From Patescibacteria group bacterium (GTDB lineage Bacteria; Patescibacteriota; Gracilibacteria; UM-FILTER-43-11), in assembly GCA_029260985.1 (NCBI GenBank), contig JAJDCE010000090.1:1-14478 (forward strand): DNA of 14,478 nucleotides, read 5' to 3'. The first letter of the stretch is position 1. Every line of letters begins with the position of its first letter. The position numbers and the translations under genes are program-made. This document shows, piece by piece, positions 1 through 5,373 of this stretch. Below the pieces are notes generated by a model. That model did not search any database. It worked only from the letters and a program-made list of their open reading frames with translations, and was not told where the DNA came from.

Positions 1-89
1 CGCTCGCCCGGTGCGGTTTCAAGCCGTCGTCGAGAAGCTCGGGGTGCAGAGTGGTCTGCGGTACTCTATCAGACCGGCTCTTGCTTTCG
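1..89. other. Left-edge stretch with no supported gene
   Basis: I see no convincing coding frame or RNA gene in these 89 bases. On the minus strand they follow the stop of the 101-aa gene that ends at 90. A short inverted repeat, GCAGA-N4-TCTGC, covers 47-60 and could form a small hairpin 30-40 bases beyond that stop. It has no T-run, so I do not call it a terminator. The stretch may hold the 5' part of another minus-strand gene beyond the window. Confidence 0.4.
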
Positions 90-395
90 CTACCTGCCGA
101 CCTGACGGCACCCGGGACCCAGCGAACCGCCGACCCCCAGGTTGTAGACCGGGTTGCGGTCGCCTACGGACGAGATGACCTCGAGCACGGCGGGGCTAAC
201 ATCCGCGGTGTTGATAGGAACGACCGGACCCCGCCTCCGGTAAGGTACGCAGGGGTGCTTGGCGCCGGGCCAGTGCCTTCGCATTATACAGCCACGGCAG
301 ATGCCGGTGACTCCCCAAGAGTGAGCGCGGGGCGCCGAAGGCGATGCTTTGGCCTCGGTCTCATCGGCCGCGGCACGTTGTGCATCATGGCTCAT
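90..395 (-). CDS. Small Cys-containing protein of unknown function (101 aa)
   Basis: Function not recognised. The frame opens with ATG at 395, 11 bases inside the 3' end of the preceding gene, and stops with TAG at 90-92. That overlap fits the tight packing of the rest of this strand. The middle has a CRGC pair followed about 11 residues later by another Cys (HWPGAKHPC), which could be half of a small zinc site. The C-terminal third (PINTADVSPAVLEVI, then DRNPVYNLGVGG) reads like genuine folded protein and its codons mostly end in G or C; the first 30 codons do so less strongly. No clear Shine-Dalgarno sequence precedes the start. An internal ATG at 284 would give 64 aa. The frame opposite (51-623, plus) has poorer composition. 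Confidence 0.5.
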   Translation of the reverse strand: MSHDAQRAAADETEAKASPSAPRAHSWGVTGICRGCIMRRHWPGAKHPCVPYRRRGPVVPINTADVSPAVLEVISSVGDRNPVYNLGVGGSLGPGCRQVGR

Positions 396-759
396 CAGAC
401 GACGCCGTGTCGGGATGCGCAACCACTCCACCCAGCGGGTGCTCGGCAGCGAGGGCGAGCATCGCGTCGATCGCCTCGTTCTCCCGGACCTCCTGATCCT
501 CTGCACGACGGAAGCCGGCGGCGAGCGTCGAGGTCACGAACTTCTCGAGCAGCACCTCTCGCGTCAACTCGAGCTCGACGACCTTGGCCACCGTCGTTGC
601 CCGATGCGTGTCGAGTCCGGTGAAGGATCTCCCGCATCCGCAGCCCATCGCATTGCCACACTCACCGAGAGGCTTGACTCGTACTAGCTCCCCTTCGCGA
701 GTGAACGTGAATCCATCGACATCCGACGATGGGGCACGGGTGGCCACGAGCACCCTCAT
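385..759 (-). CDS. CGCGRSF/HRATT small protein, DUF7715-like (124 aa)
   Basis: The protein starts MRVLVATR and has a core of CGCGRSFTG followed by THRATTVAKV at about residues 41-59. I recall this combination from an uncharacterised family common in Actinomycetota and their mobile elements (DUF7715-like). The family has no known biochemical role that I can state. The clustered Cys residues (C34, C41, C43) suggest a metal site or redox pair, but this is inference. The C-terminal half is helical and acidic. The start ATG overlaps the stop of the upstream gene as ATGA (756-759), so the two are probably translationally coupled. Length is close to what I remember for the family. This is the main hint of an actinobacterial link in the window. 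Confidence 0.75.
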   Translation of the reverse strand: MRVLVATRAPSSDVDGFTFTREGELVRVKPLGECGNAMGCGCGRSFTGLDTHRATTVAKVVELELTREVLLEKFVTSTLAAGFRRAEDQEVRENEAIDAMLALAAEHPLGGVVAHPDTASSDEP

Positions 760-1325
760 TCCCCCGACTCCAGCCCCGCCCCCTCGGCCTTGGGGCCGAT
801 GCGCTCGAGCACCGCGGCGAGCACGGCCCTTAGACCGCCGGCGCCCCGGGGAATCGCACCCGAAAGCGTCACGCCGTCTGTACCGAAGGCGAAATCTATC
901 CGGTGCTGACCCGCCACGACGACCAGTGATATTGGCGTGGGCTCGTCTCCGTATGAGAGCGTTTCGTGGATCAGCTCATCGGCCAACCGAACGGCATCGT
1001 GAACGGATGCAGGCGGCGGCTCCGGCCCCTTGGGGTTGGGCGCCGTCACAGAGCAGAGCCGGCGGATCGCGGCGAGCAGACGGGCGGCCTCGCCCACGGA
1101 AAGGCCCTCGCCCCCCAGTGTGGGCTCATCGGCCCTCAGAACGGCATCGCGAGCGACAAGACATGCGGGCTTGGCTGTGCAGGCAACGCACGTACAGGGG
1201 TGGTGGGCATCCCAATCTCTCGACGTGCACCGGAAGCCACATCCCCCACACGTCGTGTAGCCACCGGGTCTGCGTTCACGCGACGTCTTGGGGTGCTCAA
1301 CGGAACATCTTGGACAAGGCCTCAT
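756..1325 (-). CDS. Cys-rich putative zinc-binding protein (189 aa)
   Basis: The protein begins MRPCPRC, with further cysteines in TTCGGCGFRC and HPCTCVACTAKPAC. That gives about ten Cys plus His in the first 60 residues, enough for two zinc ribbons or one treble-clef-like unit. The remainder is an Ala/Leu-rich helical stretch and a C-terminal part with beta character (ISLVVVAGQHRIDFAF). I do not recognise the family. I chose the ATG at 1325 because GGTGGAG lies 5-6 bases upstream of it, whereas an in-frame ATG at 1382 would add 19 residues from AT-rich sequence unlike the coding DNA. It is separated from the upstream coiled-coil gene by 74 bases and coupled to the next gene by ATGA. A role in nucleic-acid binding or regulation is plausible but unproven. 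Confidence 0.72.
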   Translation of the reverse strand: MRPCPRCSVEHPKTSRERRPGGYTTCGGCGFRCTSRDWDAHHPCTCVACTAKPACLVARDAVLRADEPTLGGEGLSVGEAARLLAAIRRLCSVTAPNPKGPEPPPASVHDAVRLADELIHETLSYGDEPTPISLVVVAGQHRIDFAFGTDGVTLSGAIPRGAGGLRAVLAAVLERIGPKAEGAGLESGE

Positions 1326-1399
1326 CAATCTCCACCCTTCTGCCGGCACGTGTTTGTTTGATATTAGTTTTGGAGAAATCAATAGCAGTTGCTCGGGCC
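1326..1399 (-). promoter_or_regulatory. AT-rich intergenic patch, possible promoter for 756-1325
   Basis: These 74 bases separate two minus-strand genes. Positions about 1350-1386 are much richer in A and T than anything nearby. Read on the minus strand they contain TTGATT and, downstream, TAATAT/TATCAA-like hexamers, but no pair has ideal spacing. A good ribosome-binding site (GGTGGAG) lies at the downstream end, just before the ATG at 1325. I read it as a likely secondary promoter or leader for the last three genes of the block. No terminator hairpin with a T-run is visible after the coiled-coil gene. Confidence 0.35.
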
Positions 1400-3556
1400 C
1401 TATTGCTGAGCCTGAGCCTGGGCCTGAGCCCGCTGTATGATGCTCATCATGTGGCGGAATGTCGCTTGGGTGAAGCGGATCCCGGCAGGACTCAGCGCCT
1501 GCGAGTTCGGCGCGTGCTGTTGCACCGATTGAAGGACGACATCGGGGCCGCGTTGCATGAGCGCGAGGGTTGCATTCTGCGGTAGCCCGCGGATGAGCTT
1601 CTCAGCGAAAACATCCGGCTCCTCACCGTCATCGAGCGCCTTGTCGATGTACGTCGACACCATGATCGCGTGGGCAGACCCGAGCGGCTCAGCTTGAGCC
1701 ACCGGCACGGGCTGCGGCACCGTCTGAGGTAGCGGCGCCTGCGCCTCGGGCTGCGGCTGCGCCTGTGGCTGGCGGCGAGGTGTCGGGATGAACCCGCGGC
1801 GCGCTTCCCGGCGCTCCTCCATCTGCATCCGCTGCTCCTCCTGAGCCTCCTCTTGGTCGAGAAGATCGTCGAGATCGTGCGGCTGAGTCGGGCCAGGCGT
1901 CATCACGCGGGGGCGATGCGGCTGGCCGGGATGACCAGCAGTAGGAGCCACCGCGGAAGCCGGCGCAAACTGCACCGGTACGAATCCCGGCGGCGCGCCG
2001 CCAGGAGCGCCGCCACGGCCGAGCGCGTTACCCACAGCCGTGAGCAGGCCGGCTGGATCTTGGAATACGGCGCCGACCATCTGATCGGTCAGGCTCTGCT
2101 CCTTCTCGGGAGTGGCGTTGCTTCCGACGAGATCGCGACCCATGTCGAGGAGCGCTCGCGCCTTGTCGATCTGCTGGAACGCATCGCCCTGCGACGCGAC
2201 CTGTCCTTTGGCCTCCGCCAAGTCAGCCTTGAGCGTCGCGATACGATCCTCGAAGCTGCTCAGGCGCACATCATTTGACGTCTCGATTGTCGTCACCCGC
2301 GAGCGCCACTGGGTCTCGATGAGCTCCCTGGTCTGCTCCGCCTGGATGCGCAGGGCGTCCTCTCGGTCCTTCAGGCGCTGCTCGGCCAGCTCGCGGTCGC
2401 GACGACGCTCCTCTCGCTCGTTCTGGAGCATGCCGTCGCTGCGATCGATCTTCGCTTGCCACCGGCGGTCGTTCGCTTCCATCTCGCGTGCGGCGTTGTC
2501 ACGAAGCGTGCTTTTCTCGGCTTCGAATGCGGCCCGCATTTGGCCCAGCGTCTGGCCGTGGTTTTCGCGAATGTGCCTCAGCTCTTCGGCGTGCCGATCG
2601 ATCGTGTGTTGCAGTACCTTTTGCTGACTTTCCGACGTCTTGCCCATGAGCGCGTCGATGCGTTCCATGTCTTGCATACCGCTACGCCCCCGGTCGCCCT
2701 CGACCGCTTCGAGACGACGCTCCAGCGCGGAGCGTGCGTCTCTCTCGTCAGTAATGCGCGCTTGAGCAGCTTGCATCTCGCGCTCATGGACTTTCGCGAG
2801 CTGCTCAGACTGCTCAGAGGCCATGCTGCGCACCAGGTCCAGCATTCCCGTGTCGCCCTGGCTGCGCTCGAGGACCTGCTTCTCCAGCGATGCGACTCGA
2901 GAACCGCTTTGTTCATGCATCGTGCTGATCATATCGAGCGCCTTCACGGCGACCGCTGGCGATTCGGTCGCGACGCCTCCAATCGTTTGCACCCCTCCTT
3001 GTACGACGCCGCCCATCTGCTGCTCCTTGAGTTTTCCCGTCAGGGCTTGGGTGTTCATCTCGCCCGGGATGTCGACGACGCAGCGCGAGTAGAATCGGTT
3101 GCCGCCTTTCACATTCGGGCCAAAGACGACGCAAACATACTTGCCGCCGCCGAAGCGCTGCTGGATGAACGGCTTCGTTACCGCATCGGTCACCTGCTCG
3201 AGAAAGCCGTCCGCCTTGATCGTCGTACCTGGGTAGAACCGCGGGTGGACGCGACTGATTTGGATGTAGAAGTCTGGATCGACGCCAAGCCTGTACTTGG
3301 CGCACAGGCCCGCCAGCGTCTTGAGGTTCTCTTCGGGCTCGGCCCGCTCAGACGGGTCGAAGGACGGCACAGCGGTCTCCTCGCTGTCGAAGACCTTCAG
3401 GCGCTCCGGAGTACCGCTCTCGTCGAACTCCTCCGGCGACGGGGGTGGCTTCGGCTTACGGCGAGTGCTCGCTTTCTTCCTGGCACGCTTCTTCTTGGGC
3501 GTCGCCGCAACCTGTGCGGCGATCTCGTCAGAGCCCTCGTTCAGACCAGCTTCCAT
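1400..3556 (-). CDS. Large coiled-coil protein with Gly-rich N-terminal domain (718 aa)
   Basis: Not assigned to a named family. Visible order: a Lys/Arg-rich disordered N-terminus (about 20-40); a compact domain about 85-170 containing YIQISRVHPRFYPG, QQRFGGGKYVCVVFGP and RFYSRCVVDIPGEM; a very long charged coiled coil about 215-470, rich in Glu, Arg, Gln and Ala; a short helical segment; a Pro/Gln/Gly linker about 515-640 that includes QPQAQPQP; and a C-terminal helical domain ending AQAQAQAQQ. The stop of the upstream gene overlaps this start as TGATG, and a GTG one codon earlier (3559) is equally possible. The architecture suits a structural, scaffold or DNA-organising protein of a phage or plasmid. 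The FGGGKY domain resembles something I associate with viral structural proteins, but I cannot name it. Confidence 0.85.
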   Translation of the reverse strand: MEAGLNEGSDEIAAQVAATPKKKRARKKASTRRKPKPPPSPEEFDESGTPERLKVFDSEETAVPSFDPSERAEPEENLKTLAGLCAKYRLGVDPDFYIQISRVHPRFYPGTTIKADGFLEQVTDAVTKPFIQQRFGGGKYVCVVFGPNVKGGNRFYSRCVVDIPGEMNTQALTGKLKEQQMGGVVQGGVQTIGGVATESPAVAVKALDMISTMHEQSGSRVASLEKQVLERSQGDTGMLDLVRSMASEQSEQLAKVHEREMQAAQARITDERDARSALERRLEAVEGDRGRSGMQDMERIDALMGKTSESQQKVLQHTIDRHAEELRHIRENHGQTLGQMRAAFEAEKSTLRDNAAREMEANDRRWQAKIDRSDGMLQNEREERRRDRELAEQRLKDREDALRIQAEQTRELIETQWRSRVTTIETSNDVRLSSFEDRIATLKADLAEAKGQVASQGDAFQQIDKARALLDMGRDLVGSNATPEKEQSLTDQMVGAVFQDPAGLLTAVGNALGRGGAPGGAPPGFVPVQFAPASAVAPTAGHPGQPHRPRVMTPGPTQPHDLDDLLDQEEAQEEQRMQMEERREARRGFIPTPRRQPQAQPQPEAQAPLPQTVPQPVPVAQAEPLGSAHAIMVSTYIDKALDDGEEPDVFAEKLIRGLPQNATLALMQRGPDVVLQSVQQHAPNSQALSPAGIRFTQATFRHMMSIIQRAQAQAQAQQ

Positions 3557-4212
3557 CACTCGGGTTCGCCGTCCTGGGACGTGTCCTCGGCCTCAGAGTC
3601 CGACTCCGAGCCATCGCCGTCGTAGTCGTCGCCGTCGTCGTCTTCGAGGTCCGTGAGATCGGCGGCGGCGTCCGGACCCACGGGCAAGAGATCCTGCCCC
3701 AGAAGTGACGTGAAGGCCACGATGACGCGGCTGAACCCCTCGTTCAGCTCCTCGTCATCGGCGTACTTCTCGGCGAGCATCAGACCGTGCTGCGCGAGCG
3801 CACGTCTCACGGTGGCGATCTGCTCTACGCTCACGGTGCCATCAAGGAGAGGCGCGCCCGTAGCCATCCCCCCCTGCGCCAGGGCGGCAAGCATCTGCTC
3901 GCGGAACTGCATCTGGTTGGCGTTGACCATCGCAGCGAACTGATAGGTCTCGGTGAACGCACCGGCGAAGACCGCGAAGAGCTGCTCGAGCTCCTCCATG
4001 AAGTAGTTGGTGAACCACCGCTTCAGCGTTTTCCCTTCCTCGCTGGTGGGCTTCCAGGTCTTACGCAGTTTCTTGCCCGTGTCGGAAAGCCGGTCGAGGG
4101 CATCGGCAAGCGCCGGGGGCAGCGACAGCTCCTCCCTGTCGTCATCATCGGCTTGAGTCGCGTGGCCGTTCGTCGTCTCGAATGTCTGGGTCTCGTTGTC
4201 GCTCACGGTCAC
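3556..4212 (-). CDS. Helical protein with highly acidic C-terminal tail (218 aa)
   Basis: Function unknown. The N-terminal 30 residues are polar and acidic (DDDDREE). Residues about 30-175 look all-helical, with an aromatic-rich helix (WFTNYFMEELEQLFAVFAGAF) and a Gln/Met-rich one. The last 35 residues are almost entirely Asp, Glu and Ser (DLEDDDGDDYDGDGSESDSE), a likely disordered acidic tail that may mimic DNA or dock on a basic partner. The very basic N-terminus of the next protein is an obvious candidate. No signal peptide or membrane segment is convincing. The start is GTG at 4212, overlapping the previous stop as GTGA, and the end couples to the coiled-coil gene. The coupling suggests the two products are made in fixed ratio and may form a complex. 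Confidence 0.82.
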   Translation of the reverse strand: MTVSDNETQTFETTNGHATQADDDDREELSLPPALADALDRLSDTGKKLRKTWKPTSEEGKTLKRWFTNYFMEELEQLFAVFAGAFTETYQFAAMVNANQMQFREQMLAALAQGGMATGAPLLDGTVSVEQIATVRRALAQHGLMLAEKYADDEELNEGFSRVIVAFTSLLGQDLLPVGPDAAADLTDLEDDDGDDYDGDGSESDSEAEDTSQDGEPE

Positions 4213-4748
4213 ACCTCAAAGGTCTTGGATTTGGTCTTGCCTTCGAGTGCGACGGCGCGCTGGTGCGCTTCGACCCGCTCGATGAGGCGACTGCTCGTGG
4301 AGTCCGGAGGAGACCGTAGCTCGCACGCGTAGATGTTCTGGTCGCGCAGGTCCATCGGCTCGGTCGTCGAGGCGATCTTCAGACACCACCGCAGGATGCG
4401 CTTGGGGCGCTCGCTCAGCGGCTGGTCGACGAAGTCGCCTGGAAAGTCCGTGACGAGCTGGGCCAGGTGGTCGCACTTCGGACGCTCCGGCCGCTCACCA
4501 TCCGCAGGAGCGGCGTTGCAGACGAAGCTCTCGACGAAAAGCCCGAGCGCCGATGGTCGCGGATTCCCCCCGATGACCGGCAACCCGTCAGGCCCCTCTG
4601 AGACCTCAACCGCGCCGAGCTCCACGTACTGGGATGCGTCGAGTTCGTTTGGCTGCATCAAACGGTCGTCGAGCGGGCCCTTCTCCGCGTCGGTCGTCCT
4701 TCGCACCCAGTCTTCATGCTCACGCACTTCGTCGTCCGACAGCCCCAT
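4209..4748 (-). CDS. Protein of unknown function, first gene of the minus-strand block (179 aa)
   Basis: I do not recognise this soluble, acidic protein. It starts MGLSDDEVREHEDWVRR. Later stretches (ASQYVELGAVEVS, NPRPSALGLFVESFVC, FPGDFVDQPLSERPKRILRW) look like a compact mixed alpha/beta fold. A further in-frame ATG lies at 4817, but I prefer 4748. The extra 23 residues are Arg/Leu-rich with rare codons (ATA, AGA), and a promoter-like TTGAAA-N18-GATAAG at 4824-4795 would start transcription downstream of 4817. No strong Shine-Dalgarno sequence is visible at either start. The stop overlaps the next gene's GTG (GTGA at 4209-4212). Being first in the block, it probably acts with the two following products. 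Confidence 0.75.
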   Translation of the reverse strand: MGLSDDEVREHEDWVRRTTDAEKGPLDDRLMQPNELDASQYVELGAVEVSEGPDGLPVIGGNPRPSALGLFVESFVCNAAPADGERPERPKCDHLAQLVTDFPGDFVDQPLSERPKRILRWCLKIASTTEPMDLRDQNIYACELRSPPDSTSSRLIERVEAHQRAVALEGKTKSKTFEV

Positions 4749-4794
4749 GCACGCGACACTACCGACGCGCAGGCGCAGTCGCAACGCCCCGTTT

Positions 4795-4824
4795 CTTATC
4801 AGCCCACACCGCGGCATGTTTCAA
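4795..4824 (-). promoter_or_regulatory. Candidate promoter for the minus-strand block
   Basis: Read on the minus strand, TTGAAA (4824-4819, five of six matches to TTGACA) is followed after 18 bases by GATAAG (4800-4795, four of six matches to TATAAT). Transcription would begin near 4788, giving a leader of about 40 bases before the ATG at 4748. It lies upstream of every gene in the block and excludes the ATG at 4817. The assignment rests on consensus similarity only. Confidence 0.45.
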
Positions 4825-4848
4825 CACTGATCCCATCACTGATTCAAC
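4819..4848. repeat. Paired CACTGAT / TTCAAC repeats
   Basis: CACTGAT occurs twice, 12 bases apart (4825-4831 and 4837-4843). The pair is bracketed by TTCAAC at 4820-4825 and 4843-4848. The left part overlaps the -35 element of the candidate minus-strand promoter, so a protein bound here could control the leftward block. Confidence 0.4.
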
Positions 4849-4864
4849 GCTTGAGGATTCGCCA

Positions 4865-4944
4865 GGGCGAAAAACGCCCACATTAGGCGGCCAGGGCGGC
4901 CAGGGGCCCAGGACACACCTGGGCTCAGGCCCAAAAACTGGGCC
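4865..4944. repeat. Three tandem hairpins with A-rich loops
   Basis: Three perfect inverted repeats follow one another: GGGCG-aaaaa-CGCCC (4865-4879), GCCCAGG-acaca-CCTGGGC (4906-4924) and GGCCCA-aaaac-TGGGCC (4928-4944). All have 5-base A-rich loops on the plus strand. The right arm of the second and left arm of the third can also pair with each other (GGGC-tcag-GCCC, 4921-4932), giving a competing fold. None is followed by a T-run, so an intrinsic terminator is unlikely. Single-strand origin, protein-binding or RNA structure are alternatives. Confidence 0.55.
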
Positions 4945-5050
4945 GTGCGGCAGCCCCTGGGGCGACGGCTGGCGCCCTCTCGACGCGAGGAACACGCACC
5001 GCGCACCGCCGGGCGCTCTCGGGCGTGCGAATCGGACGCCCGGCAGACTC

Positions 5051-5090
5051 GCGCCGATCCGCGCCGACCCGCGCGCCCGTCCGCCGACCC
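5051..5090. repeat. Degenerate 10-bp tandem repeats (4 units)
   Basis: Units are GCGCCGATCC, GCGCCGACCC, GCGCGCCCGT and CCGCCGACCC. The first, second and fourth agree at most positions and the third is diverged. A period of 10 bp places each unit on the same face of the helix, as in iterated protein-binding sites. In such GC-rich DNA some of this could be chance. Confidence 0.35.
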
Positions 5091-5146
5091 GCGGCCACCA
5101 TGCCCGACGACGCCCGGGACCGACCGGGCTACCCCCGGACATGCGC

Positions 5147-5162
5147 GGCCCACATGTGGGCC
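5147..5162. promoter_or_regulatory. Perfect 16-bp palindrome, likely operator
   Basis: GGCCCACATGTGGGCC is an exact palindrome. It is followed at once by CCATGTGGG, so CATGTGGG appears twice 10 bases apart (5153-5160 and 5163-5170), and the junction TGGGCCCA is itself palindromic. The site lies about 30 bases upstream of the spaced TTGACCC boxes. A dimeric DNA-binding repressor or initiator is the simplest reading; none is encoded nearby that I recognise. Confidence 0.5.
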
Positions 5163-5193
5163 CATGTGGGTGCTGCGCGCCTACACGGTTCTA

Positions 5194-5235
5194 CTTGACC
5201 CAGCGCGCTTGACCCGGCACACTTGGGGTTGTGAT
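5194..5235 (+). promoter_or_regulatory. Three CTTGACCC-type boxes at 14-bp period; promoter candidate
   Basis: CTTGACCC starts at 5194 and 5208, and a diverged CTTGGGGT starts at 5222, an exact 14-bp spacing. The first two 14-mers match at 11 of 14 positions. TTGACC at 5209 can also serve as a -35 element, with GATGCT (5233-5238) 18 bases downstream as a weak -10. This is the best plus-strand promoter candidate in the region, about 130 bases before the clamp gene. Confidence 0.35.
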
Positions 5236-5314
5236 GCTCATATCGCACTGGGCCCCGCTTGGGGCTGACCCGGGATCCCCCCAAAAAGCCACCTGTTCAC
5301 CCGGGAGGCCCGCC

Positions 5315-5348
5315 GGGGCCCCTGGGGGTACTCCGGGGGTGTTGGGGG
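5315..5348 (+). promoter_or_regulatory. G-quadruplex motif in the leader of the clamp gene
   Basis: Four G-runs of 4, 5, 5 and 5 bases (starting at 5315, 5324, 5335 and 5344) are separated by loops of 5, 6 and 4 bases. This fits the classical quadruplex pattern with room to spare. The motif ends 25 bases before the ATG at 5374, immediately upstream of the AGGA ribosome-binding site, so a folded RNA could hinder translation of the whole coupled operon. Folding is inferred from pattern only. Confidence 0.5.
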
Positions 5349-5373
5349 CCGACCCGGCCTACCAGAGGACACC

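Larger units (their letters stand above)
4749..5373. other. Non-coding divergent control region, possible origin
   Basis: This stretch of about 625 bp separates the leftward and rightward operons and is the longest gene-free interval in the window. Frames across it have low-complexity Pro/Arg/Gly composition and I reject them. It holds, left to right, the minus-strand promoter candidate, a CACTGAT direct repeat (4825 and 4837), three hairpins (4865-4944), 10-bp tandem repeats (5051-5090), a 16-bp palindrome (5147-5162), three boxes 14 bp apart (5194-5235) and a G-quadruplex motif (5315-5348). The density of structure and the adjacent sliding-clamp gene make a regulatory hub or replication origin plausible. 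An AT-rich unwinding element is not evident. Confidence 0.55.

Noticed and set aside
282..288. TATAATG on the minus strand, a consensus -10 hexamer
   Set aside because: It lies inside the 101-aa frame, has no matching -35 element at 16-18 bases, and the adjacent ATG would fall within the promoter itself.
51..623. 190-codon open frame on the plus strand opposite the two leftmost genes
   Set aside because: Its translation is Arg/Pro/Asp-rich low-quality sequence and it lies antisense to two frames with better composition and an operon-style overlap.
1404..1435. GCCTGA-type hexamer repeats at the 3' end of the coiled-coil gene
   Set aside because: They encode the Ala/Gln-rich C-terminus (AQAQAQAQQ) and are explained by coding for low-complexity protein.
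584..1585. 333-codon plus-strand frame opposite the Cys-rich gene
   Set aside because: It runs across an AT-rich intergenic patch and three minus-strand genes, with Arg/Pro-rich translation typical of a shadow frame in GC-rich DNA.
2456..3625. 389-codon plus-strand frame opposite the coiled-coil gene
   Set aside because: It is the antisense image of a 718-aa gene with clear domain order and coupled neighbours; it has no supporting ribosome site or recognisable motif.
4759..5212. Several open frames of 100-190 codons in the divergent region, both strands
   Set aside because: All are Pro/Gly/Arg-rich, lack ribosome sites and cross hairpins and repeats; GC-rich DNA gives such frames by chance.
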